A stretch of DNA of 64,000 nt, taken from assembly GCA_035263105.1 (NCBI GenBank), contig DATFRO010000108.1, positions 1-64,000 of the forward strand, written 5' to 3'. A program made the translations under genes and the position numbers. This document shows positions 43,324-50,006 of this stretch, in pieces; within the stretch, counting starts at the first letter, position 1, and each line of letters opens with the position of its first letter. Below the pieces are notes generated by a model, which was not told where the DNA came from, made no database searches, and was given only the letters and a program-made list of their open reading frames with translations. Source of the stretch: DATBVX01 sp035263105 (lineage in GTDB: Bacteria; Pseudomonadota; Gammaproteobacteria; Steroidobacterales; Steroidobacteraceae).

Positions 43324-44295
43324 TCAGTGTTGCCGGCGAATTCCGAAGTAGAAGGCGACGTCCGGGGACGCGCCAACCTGTATGTCCTCGGTCACGGCGA
43401 GCTCGAAGCGCCACCCGCCCGTGGTCTGATAGTGACCGCCTACGGTCAAGAGCGTTGCAGAGCCGAGGAAGTCGAGCTGCGTGTCCTCGACACAGCTGCC
43501 GTGGGCATCGAGCTGCAACGCGATACCGTACTGCGCCCTGCCCCAACTCAATGCGAGGGTCCCGAACGGGACGACGCTGCGAGCCTCGAGCGGCAGCGGG
43601 TCCACCGAGCCCGGACGCGAAATGCCGAACGTTGCGTCGACGCGCCACATCGCTGCCAGCTGCCAGTGACCGTCGATCCAGCCGGCGACGTCGAGCGCAT
43701 CGTTTCCGGTCAACCGCTGAGCGTCTCCGGTCGGCAGCTCGAGTCCGATCCAGAGGTCGATGCTGCTTGTGGTTGTTGACAGCGCTGTGAACCCGGCCTG
43801 CAACGACGAGTCCGCAAGCCCGGTGTAACTCTCCGTGATGTCGAGCGAGCCACGCGTGCCCTGGTACGCAAACTCGAGTTCGTTCTCCGGTCGCAGCGGG
43901 CGATCGCCGCGCGGCAAGCCGAGAAAACGGTGCCAGTGATCGATGGTGGCATCGAGCCCGCCGCCGCCGTAATGGACAAGAGGAATCGAGAGGCCGAGCT
44001 GCCAGCGCTTCGCTACCCGCCAGCTGCCGGACCAACGCAGCTCGGTGCTTTCGCCGTCGACGAGGAGCTCCTCGCCGTTGCGCGACTCGATGTTGGTGGT
44101 GTTACTGACCGTGAGCGTGAAGGTCTGTCCCCAAGCAGCGTCGGACGCCAGCGCCGGCTCACCGACGGGCAGGTACACACCGCGGATGAGCGGATTCTGA
44201 TCGCGAAGCGGAAATGGGTCCGCCAGTGCGGTTGGGACGCCTGAACAGAACGCCAGGCAGATGCAGGCCCTCAGGCCGAAGTCGCGGGGAATCAC
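43324..44295 (-). CDS. DUF3187 family outer-membrane-like protein
   Basis: 323 residues from a GTG start at 44295 (V/M-IPRDFGLRACICLAFC, cleavage near ALA/DPF). The mature protein starts DPFPLRDQNPLIRGVYLP, the DUF3187 signature, and is made of alternating strands with aromatic ends (QTFTLTVSNTTNIESR, WQLGLSIPLVHYGGGG, GRAQYGIALQLD), ending in the aromatic-rich VAFYFGIRRQH. It is likely an outer-membrane beta-barrel of unknown function. A minus-strand promoter (TTGGCT...TAAACT) overlaps the terminator at 44319-44347, giving a leader of only a few bases. Confidence 0.82.
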   Translation of the reverse strand: MIPRDFGLRACICLAFCSGVPTALADPFPLRDQNPLIRGVYLPVGEPALASDAAWGQTFTLTVSNTTNIESRNGEELLVDGESTELRWSGSWRVAKRWQLGLSIPLVHYGGGGLDATIDHWHRFLGLPRGDRPLRPENELEFAYQGTRGSLDITESYTGLADSSLQAGFTALSTTTSSIDLWIGLELPTGDAQRLTGNDALDVAGWIDGHWQLAAMWRVDATFGISRPGSVDPLPLEARSVVPFGTLALSWGRAQYGIALQLDAHGSCVEDTQLDFLGSATLLTVGGHYQTTGGWRFELAVTEDIQVGASPDVAFYFGIRRQH

Positions 44296-44318
44296 CCGGT
44301 CGCAGTTTACTGGCCGGG

Positions 44319-44347
44319 AAAAAAAGCAGCCAAGCTTTCGCTTGGCT
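44319..44347 (-). terminator. rho-independent terminator of the GntR/ABC operon
   Basis: On the minus strand AGCCAAGC-GAAA-GCTTGGCT forms an 8-base stem with a GNRA loop followed by GCTTTTTTT. It lies 56 bases after the ABC permease stop. The right arm's TTGGCT is also 18 bases from TAAACT (44307-44312) and may double as the -35 of the DUF3187 gene. Confidence 0.9.
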
Positions 44348-44403
44348 GAGAAGTAAGCAGGTCCCAGGGGATTTGTCGGACCTGCAGTGATTGGTTGGTG
44401 CGG

Positions 44404-45303
44404 TCAGGTTTCGCTGCGGCGCCGGCGGAGCAGGATCGCGCCCCAGAGGAACACCGCGGCCACCACGAGCCCGATCCAGAGCCCGGGGCTGGAGAAGAAG
44501 CTGCCGGGATCGAGCGCATCGCCGATGCGACCGGTCATCGGGATGCGTTCGCCGTCGATCATCATGAAGTGCTCGGAGATCCCGTCGTGCCGGATCGCCA
44601 GTTCGAACCAGCCCAGGAACCGGTCGCGCAGCATGTTGGCGACGTAGTTCGTGTTGAAGGCGAAATCTTCCAGCAGCACCAGCATCAGCGGCGGCAATAT
44701 GGCCCAGAGGATCACCGCCCGCCGCGCCCAGGCGGACGCCAGCATCAACCAGGCGAGGATCGGCAGGTACCAGAGGATCATCACGACGAAGCAATAAAGC
44801 AGCAGGATCTGCGCGCTGAACCACGCGGGCGGCAGCCAGATGACCCGCCACACGTTCTCGATCATCCCGCTCAGACGCACGCTCTCGATGAGCGCGCAGA
44901 TGATACTGGTGACGAACGCGGCGACCAGAATCACGGCTGGCAACACCACGCCCGCGACGATCAGCTTCGAAAGCACCGTCTCGGTATCGGAGACCGGCAG
45001 GGACTTCCAGAACAGGACGCTGCGATCCTTGCGATCGGCGTACAGGCTGTCCAGCAGGTAGAACACGATCAGGAAGCCCATCGCGATCATGTAGGGCAAG
45101 GCGAGGCCGGCCAGGATCCCGGTCATGATGCTGTAGTGCTTGCCCGCGTACTCGGGCTCCAGCAGGTGAATCGATGCGCGGCCGAATTCCAGGTGATTGA
45201 TGAGCGCGGCGAAGATCATGATCGCGGCGACGATCGCCGGCGTGATGAAGAACGAGCGGTGCTCCCAGAACTCGCGACGTACCAGCAGCGGCAGGTGACT
45301 CAT
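44404..45303 (-). CDS. ABC-2 type transporter permease
   Basis: 299 residues with about six membrane helices (SFFITPAIVAAIMIFAALI, GLALPYMIAMGFLIVFYLL, LIVAGVVLPAVILVAAFV, ILLLYCFVVMILWYLPIL, WAILPPLMLVLLEDF, WIGLVVAAVFLWGAIL). 'DRKDRSVLFWKSLPVSDTETVLSK' between helices 2 and 3 is typical of ABC-2 permeases paired with YtrA-type regulators. It overlaps the ATPase gene by 4 bases (ATGA). The exported substrate is unknown. Confidence 0.88.
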   Translation of the reverse strand: MSHLPLLVRREFWEHRSFFITPAIVAAIMIFAALINHLEFGRASIHLLEPEYAGKHYSIMTGILAGLALPYMIAMGFLIVFYLLDSLYADRKDRSVLFWKSLPVSDTETVLSKLIVAGVVLPAVILVAAFVTSIICALIESVRLSGMIENVWRVIWLPPAWFSAQILLLYCFVVMILWYLPILAWLMLASAWARRAVILWAILPPLMLVLLEDFAFNTNYVANMLRDRFLGWFELAIRHDGISEHFMMIDGERIPMTGRIGDALDPGSFFSSPGLWIGLVVAAVFLWGAILLRRRRSET

Positions 45304-46157
45304 GCGGCGGCTCCCTTGATCTTGGCGACGAACAGGTCCGCCACGCTCGGTGTGCGGGCGTCGCCCAGCTTGCGCAGCGCATCGGCCGCGGCATTGTGAA
45401 AGAACATCACGGTGCGGCCGAACACCTCACGCTCGTAGAAGGGCTTCAACTCGCGCGCGGCTGCGACATGGTCCGGGTTGACGGTGAGCTGCACGTAGCT
45501 CTCGGCCACCTGCTCCATGGTGCTGTCGAGCACGATGCGGCCACGATCGATGAACAGCACGTCGGTGAGCAGGTTCTCGACTTCCTCGACCTGGTGGGTC
45601 GTGATGAGGATCGTGCGCTCGTTGTCGAAGTAATCCGACAACAGGCTCTCGTAGAACTGCTTGCGATAGAGAATGTCGAGGCCGATGGTCGGCTCATCGA
45701 GCACGAGGAGCTTGGCGTCGATCGCCATCACCAGCGCAAGGTGCAGCTGCGTGATCATGCCCTTCGACAGCTCGCGCACGCGGCTGGTGCGTCTGATGTT
45801 GGTGCGGCCGAGGAGCTGTTCGGCCAGCTCCGGCCGGAAACGCGGATGCACGCCGCGCACGAACTCCACGGCCTGCTGCACGCGCAGCCAGCCTGGGAGT
45901 ACCGCGACATCGGCGATGAAGCACACTTCCTGCATCAGCCGGTCGCGCTGTGTATAGGGGTCGAGGTCGAGGACCTTGAGCTCGCCTTCGTAGTTGGTGA
46001 GGCCGAGGATCGCCCGCAACGCCGTGGTCTTGCCGGCACCGTTGGGACCGATCAGGCCCACGATGCGTCCGGCGCCGGCACTGAAGGTCACGTTGTCCAG
46101 CGCGCGGAAACTGCCAAAGGACTTGCTCAGTCCGCGCGCTTCAATCACTGCGCCCAT
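45300..46157 (-). CDS. ABC transporter ATPase (YtrB-like)
   Basis: 285 residues. Walker A GPNGAGKTT (about 37), an unusual signature VRELSKGMITQLHLAL (LSKGM instead of LSGGQ), Walker B LLVLDEPTIGLDILYR and H-loop LITTHQVEE. The LSKGM form is usual for this ABC subfamily. The C-terminal 70 residues may form a regulatory or dimer region. It overlaps the regulator gene by 17 bases and the permease by 4. Confidence 0.92.
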   Translation of the reverse strand: MGAVIEARGLSKSFGSFRALDNVTFSAGAGRIVGLIGPNGAGKTTALRAILGLTNYEGELKVLDLDPYTQRDRLMQEVCFIADVAVLPGWLRVQQAVEFVRGVHPRFRPELAEQLLGRTNIRRTSRVRELSKGMITQLHLALVMAIDAKLLVLDEPTIGLDILYRKQFYESLLSDYFDNERTILITTHQVEEVENLLTDVLFIDRGRIVLDSTMEQVAESYVQLTVNPDHVAAARELKPFYEREVFGRTVMFFHNAAADALRKLGDARTPSVADLFVAKIKGAAA

Positions 46158-46554
46158 CGGCGACCTCGCTCGATCCGGGTTTGTTGGCGTCGTTGTCGCC
46201 GCTCTTGGCGGCTTCGAGCAGCTCGGCTGCGTTCAGGCCCAGGCGATTGATCGTCGTCACCACCTTCGGCCACTCGTCTTCGAGGAATTTCTGCCGTTCG
46301 TCCTTCATCAGCATGCGGCGCGCGCCTTCGATGACGAACATCCCACGGCCGCGCCGTTTCTCCACCAGTTGCTCATCGACCAGCTGCTGGTAGCCCTTGA
46401 GCACCGTCAGCGGATTCAACTGGTATTCGGCAGCCACGTTGCGCACTGAAGGCAGCGGATCGCCGTCTTTCAGCACACCTTCGAGAATCATCGCGACGAC
46501 GCGATCCCGAAGCTGCCGGTAGATCGGCTGACTGTCATTCCAGTTCGGATCCAT
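46141..46554 (-). CDS. YtrA-subfamily GntR transcriptional regulator
   Basis: 137 residues from ATG 46554, preceded by GAAGG at 7 bases; an ATG seven codons upstream lacks this site. The GntR winged helix spans about 9-75 (QPIYRQLRDRVVAMIL, GDPLPSVRNVAAEYQLNPLTVLKGYQQL, EKRRGRGMFV). The short helical C-terminus of about 60 residues without ligand domain is the YtrA type. Such repressors control the ABC operon in which they lie; the palindrome at 47036-47059 upstream of the operon is the likely operator. Confidence 0.92.
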   Translation of the reverse strand: MDPNWNDSQPIYRQLRDRVVAMILEGVLKDGDPLPSVRNVAAEYQLNPLTVLKGYQQLVDEQLVEKRRGRGMFVIEGARRMLMKDERQKFLEDEWPKVVTTINRLGLNAAELLEAAKSGDNDANKPGSSEVADGRSD

Positions 46555-46595
46555 GCTGCTGCCTTCAGCGTTCACTGTGCTGGGCGATTAGCGAA

Positions 46596-46940
46596 CTACT
46601 GTACCAGAACGGCTCGCGGCGACCGGGTGCGTGCCGGCGTCTCACCGCTGCTGCTGTTCTCGTTCTGCGTGTCGCGCTCCGCGAAAGTCGGCAGGCGCGG
46701 CGCAGTCACCGTCATCGTTCCGAGCTGCGCGACTTCACGCACTCGCTTCGCCTCGACGACCATGGAGCCTGCGTCTGCGATGCGGATCGGCGCGGTCACT
46801 TCGAGCTGGCCCATGAACGCCACCGCGGTCGTCGGGCTTGTGCAGCCTTCCGCAGCCCACGCACCAGCGGTCACGATTGAGAAGAGGCCAACCGTCGCCA
46901 ACTGCACCGCGCTCTTTGCCTTGCGATTCTTCGTGAACAT
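46596..46940 (-). CDS. small secreted protein of unknown function, first gene of the YtrA/ABC operon
   Basis: 114 residues with a perfect AGGAGG 8 bases before the ATG. Signal peptide MFTKNRKAKSAVQLATVGLF...AWA with cleavage before AEGC. The mature part (about 85 residues) has three imperfect repeats: GQLEVTAPI, GSMVVEAKRV and GTMTVTAPRL, each G-x-(L/M)-x-V-(T/E)-A, followed by a polar tail (ERDTQNENSSSGE). I do not recognise the family. Its position ahead of the regulator and ABC genes, under the same operator, suggests it is a substrate or partner of the transporter, but that is inference. Confidence 0.75.
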   Translation of the reverse strand: MFTKNRKAKSAVQLATVGLFSIVTAGAWAAEGCTSPTTAVAFMGQLEVTAPIRIADAGSMVVEAKRVREVAQLGTMTVTAPRLPTFAERDTQNENSSSGETPARTRSPRAVLVQ

Positions 46941-47035
46941 CTGCCTATCCTCCTGGCTCCCTTTGGTTTGGCTGGAGCCCGCAGCCTCGACTTGCCTTCC
47001 ACTTCGCTAGCCCATTCGGACTGTGCTAGCTCCTT

Positions 47036-47059
47036 GGTGTTGTAGTTCACTATAACACC
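47036..47059 (-). promoter_or_regulatory. palindromic operator (YtrA/GntR type) overlapping the operon promoter
   Basis: GGTGTT-G-TAGT-TC-ACTA-T-AACACC: two 11-base arms pair at 10 positions around a 2-base centre. The minus-strand -10 TATAGT (47054-47049) lies inside the right half, so a bound repressor would cover the promoter. It is 96 bases upstream of the secreted-protein ATG at 46940. The GTGTT...AACAC ends resemble known YtrA-family operators. Confidence 0.7.
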
Positions 47060-47290
47060 AACTCAAATGCAAGCCCTTTTTTGAAAGCCATGGAGAGGGG
47101 GGTCTGTATCTATTTCAAATCAATGGCTTAGCTTGCGGCCTGACCCGACGCCGAGGCGTGCTGCGTTCAATCCGGGCATGAAAGTGCGCAAACCGAGCGG
47201 CTCAGAAGCCTTGTGAACGGATCCTTCACAGTCGCCCTGGACCCGCTTTCGCCGCTTGCTACGCCATGGCGCACCGGTATCGTGCGGCCG
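47060..47290. other. gene-free stretch between the divergent YtrA operon and the second ECF gene
   Basis: No coding frame is supported. It holds a partial palindrome TGTGAA...TTCACA (47212-47230) 60 bases before the sigma ATG and a loose inverted repeat AAGCCAT...ATGGCTT (near 47085-47130). A GTG at 47213 in frame with the sigma gene is a poor start candidate. Confidence 0.4.
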
Positions 47291-47902
47291 ATGCATCCGG
47301 CAGATGACGATTCGGCGTTAATGACTCGCTACGCGCGCGGCGATCTCGCCGCTTTCACGCAGCTCTACGAGCATCACAAGGCCTCTCTCTACCGGTACCT
47401 GCTGCGCCTCACACGCGATCACGCCGCGACGGAGGATCTGTTCCAGGAAGTGTGGAGTCGCGTGATCGCAAGTCGCGAGCGTTACGAACCTCGCGCGAAG
47501 TTCTCCACGTTCCTGTTCTCGATCGGGCACAACTGCTTCATCGACTTCTGCCGGCGCAGCGCGAATTCGCCCGGCTCGCGCGCGGAGTCACTGGAGGGTG
47601 CCGAGGAAGTGCTCGCTGATTCCGCACATCGCGGACCGGAACGACTTGCAGAGAGCGCGCAGACGGCCGCGCGCTTTCGCGCCGCACTCGAGCGTCTGCC
47701 GATCGAGCAACGCGAAGTGTTCCTGCTGCACGAAGAAGCGGGCCTGAGCCTGGAAGACATCGGTCAGCTTACGGGCGTCGGCATGGAAACGGCGAAGAGC
47801 CGACTGCGTTACGCGGTCGCGAAGCTGCGAGCGAGCCTCATGGACGAAGCGCCTGCCGCGGCGGCGCTGCTGGCACAAGGAGCGGAGCGAGGATCGAGGT
47901 GA
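47291..47902 (+). CDS. ECF-type RNA polymerase sigma factor (second in window)
   Basis: 203 residues from ATG 47291 (MHPADDDSALMTRYARGDLAAFT); the frame is open to GTG 47213 but that adds non-conserved sequence. Region 2 (YEHHKASLYRYLLRLTRDHAATEDLFQEVWSRV in parts, about 19-51) and region 4 (LPIEQREVFLLHEEAGLSLEDIGQLTGVGMETAKSRLRYA in parts, about 125-170) are complete. The following gene overlaps its stop by one base and encodes a membrane protein that is probably its antagonist. Confidence 0.92.
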   Translation: MHPADDDSALMTRYARGDLAAFTQLYEHHKASLYRYLLRLTRDHAATEDLFQEVWSRVIASRERYEPRAKFSTFLFSIGHNCFIDFCRRSANSPGSRAESLEGAEEVLADSAHRGPERLAESAQTAARFRAALERLPIEQREVFLLHEEAGLSLEDIGQLTGVGMETAKSRLRYAVAKLRASLMDEAPAAAALLAQGAERGSR

Positions 47903-48783
47903 TGGCGGTGAACGAATCGGAAGAGCAGGCACTAGAACGATTGCTGCAGCGGTCGAGTCCGCTGTCGCGCGTCTACCAGCAACTCGAGGATGAGTCGCCT
48001 TCGCCGGCGCTCGACCGCGCCGTGATCGACGCGGCTCGCGAAGCGATCGGCGCGCCGACGCGCCAGCGCGTGTGGCAGTGGCCGACTCTGGCGCTTGCGG
48101 CCACGGTGCTGCTCTCTTTTGGCATCGTCATGCGACTGGCGCTGCAGCCCGGGCCGCAGAGCGCAGTCCCGGCGAAGCCGGTCCCCGCGACTGAGGAACT
48201 GGACAAGACATTCGCGGCCACCCCCGCCGCTGGAACCCTCGAACCGCAAGCTGCCGGGTCCATGGACAGCGCGTCTGTGCCGCGCGCTGCGCCTCCGAAA
48301 GCACGCTCAGACCTGGCGCCCCCGGGCTCCGATGAGGGCGCGCGCCGAGCGGAGTTCGCTGCTGCTCGGGAGCACATGCAGAACGAACCCGTGTCAGCCG
48401 AGCGGCTGAAGGCAGTGTCGCCGCCGATGGCGGAATCAGAGGCGAAAATGGAAGTGTCGGCGGCTGTGGCTCCCGCCGCGCAGCCCGCTGAGAGTACGGC
48501 AGAGACGCGTCTCAACGGCCTCTCCACTGCGGCGCCTGCGGTGGGGCGCACATTGGGCACAGCTGCAGCTCCCGCGACCAGTGCCGCTTCCGTGCCGAAA
48601 GACGCACGGCAGAAAGCGGCCGCAAAAAAGAGCGGCGTGAAGCCGGCGCGCGAGTGGCTCGACGAAATCGCACGCCTGCGTGCGAGCGGCCAGGAGGAAG
48701 CAGCCGAGCGTGAGTACGCGAGCTTCCGCAAGGCGTATCCGAATTACGTGCCTGAGAGCGATACGGCCGCACCCGACCGCTGA
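47902..48783 (+). CDS. single-pass membrane protein, probable anti-sigma partner
   Basis: 293 residues, ATG sharing one base with the sigma stop (TGATG). A cytoplasmic N-terminal segment of about 50 residues is followed by one membrane helix (about 57-77, WPTLALAATVLLSFGIVMRLAL), a low-complexity Ala/Pro/Ser-rich periplasmic linker of about 160 residues, and a conserved helical C-terminus (about 255-290, REWLDEIARLRASGQEEAA then EREYASFRKAYPNYV). The C-terminal motif recurs in membrane proteins encoded after ECF sigma genes. There is no zinc motif. Anti-sigma function is inferred from coupling and topology. Confidence 0.75.
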   Translation: MAVNESEEQALERLLQRSSPLSRVYQQLEDESPSPALDRAVIDAAREAIGAPTRQRVWQWPTLALAATVLLSFGIVMRLALQPGPQSAVPAKPVPATEELDKTFAATPAAGTLEPQAAGSMDSASVPRAAPPKARSDLAPPGSDEGARRAEFAAAREHMQNEPVSAERLKAVSPPMAESEAKMEVSAAVAPAAQPAESTAETRLNGLSTAAPAVGRTLGTAAAPATSAASVPKDARQKAAAKKSGVKPAREWLDEIARLRASGQEEAAEREYASFRKAYPNYVPESDTAAPDR

Positions 48784-48817
48784 CCTGCGCGAGCGTGCGT
48801 CGCTCGTCAGGACCCTC

Positions 48818-48823
48818 TAGAAT
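48818..48823 (+). promoter_or_regulatory. possible -10 element for mdh
   Basis: TAGAAT (5/6), 51 bases before the ATG at 48875; no convincing -35. Confidence 0.35.
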
Positions 48824-48874
48824 CTGCGCCCCCTCACGGCGGCCCTGCCGTCGGTGCTCAGCCTGGAGTCGGAC

Positions 48875-49852
48875 ATGAAGCAGCCCCTCAACGTCGCCAT
48901 TACCGGAGCCGCCGGCCAGATCGGCTATGCGCTCGCCTTTCGTGTCGCTTCAGGACAGATGCTGGGTGCCGACCAGCCGATCAACCTGCACCTGTTGGAA
49001 ATCACTCCCGCACTGCCGGCACTGCAAGGCGTTGTGATGGAGATTCACGACTGCGCGTTCCCGACCATCAACAAGATCGTGGCGACGGATGATGCGAAGG
49101 TTGCGTTTCGCGACTGCAACGTGGGGTTGCTCGTCGGCGCTCGGCCGCGCGGGCCCGGGATGGAGCGCAAGGACCTGTTGCTCGCGAACGCGCAGATCTT
49201 CTCCGCGCAGGGGAAAGCGCTGGATGCCGTCGCGAGCCGCGACGTCAGGGTGCTCGTGGTCGGCAATCCCGCCAATACCAACGCACTCATCGCGCAGCGC
49301 AACGCTCCGGGACTCAAAGTCCGCAATTTCACCGCCATGACGCGGCTCGATCACAACCGCGCGCTGGCGCAACTCGCGGAAAAGACCAACAGTCACGTCA
49401 CCCGCATCCGCCACATGACGATCTGGGGCAATCACTCGGCAACGCAGTACCCGGATCTCTCTCAGGCCACGGTCGACGGCAAGCCGGCGCGCGCGCTGGT
49501 CGATGCGAAGTGGGTCAGCGAGACTTTCATCCCGGTCGTGCAGCAGCGCGGTGCCGCGATCATCAAGGCGCGCGGTGCCTCTTCCGCTGCATCGGCGGCC
49601 TCAGCCGCCATCGATCATGTGCGCGACTGGGTGAAAGGCACGACGGCCGGCGACTGGGTGAGCATGGCCGTGCCCGCCGATGGCAGTTACGGCATTCGCG
49701 AGGGCGTGATCTATTCCTACCCGGTCACCTGTCGCGACGGGGAGTACGAGATCGTCAAGGGTCTCGAGATCGATGCTTTCAGCCGCGAGCGCATGGATGT
49801 GACAGAACGCGAACTGCGCGAAGAACGCGACGGTGTAAAAGAGCTGATCTGA
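48875..49852 (+). CDS. mdh: malate dehydrogenase
   Basis: 325 residues from ATG 48875 with GGAG 5 bases upstream. NAD-binding ITGAAGQIGYALAFR (about 9), substrate arginines in VGARPRGPGMERKDLL (about 90), NPANTNALI, the Asp in MTRLDHNRA and catalytic His in WGNHSATQYPD (about 187). This is the type found in many Gram-negatives (MDH type 2). It oxidises malate to oxaloacetate in the TCA cycle. Monocistronic by its spacing. Confidence 0.96.
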   Translation: MKQPLNVAITGAAGQIGYALAFRVASGQMLGADQPINLHLLEITPALPALQGVVMEIHDCAFPTINKIVATDDAKVAFRDCNVGLLVGARPRGPGMERKDLLLANAQIFSAQGKALDAVASRDVRVLVVGNPANTNALIAQRNAPGLKVRNFTAMTRLDHNRALAQLAEKTNSHVTRIRHMTIWGNHSATQYPDLSQATVDGKPARALVDAKWVSETFIPVVQQRGAAIIKARGASSAASAASAAIDHVRDWVKGTTAGDWVSMAVPADGSYGIREGVIYSYPVTCRDGEYEIVKGLEIDAFSRERMDVTERELREERDGVKELI

Positions 49853-49931
49853 GCCTTCGCCGAGTCATAACTCCCGCCAGGATCAAACACCTGCGCGCAC
49901 CGGAGCGTCGCTGGTCTCGCTGCGGCGCGGC

Positions 49932-49937
49932 GGCTAT
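49932..49937 (+). promoter_or_regulatory. -10 element for the fadE operon
   Basis: TATAGT (5/6) 70 bases before the fadE ATG; the -35 is weak. An AAGGA ribosome site at 49995-49999 fits ATG 50007. Confidence 0.4.
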
Positions 49938-50006
49938 AGTGCCCGCAAAAGGCCGCTGCGGTACCGATCCAGAGCGCGGCGGCCCTGAACCCGCAAGGAT
50001 TCCGCC

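Noticed and set aside
47212..47230. TGTGA...TCACA as a CRP/Clp-type site
   Set aside because: Spacer is 9 bases, whereas CRP-family sites need 6.
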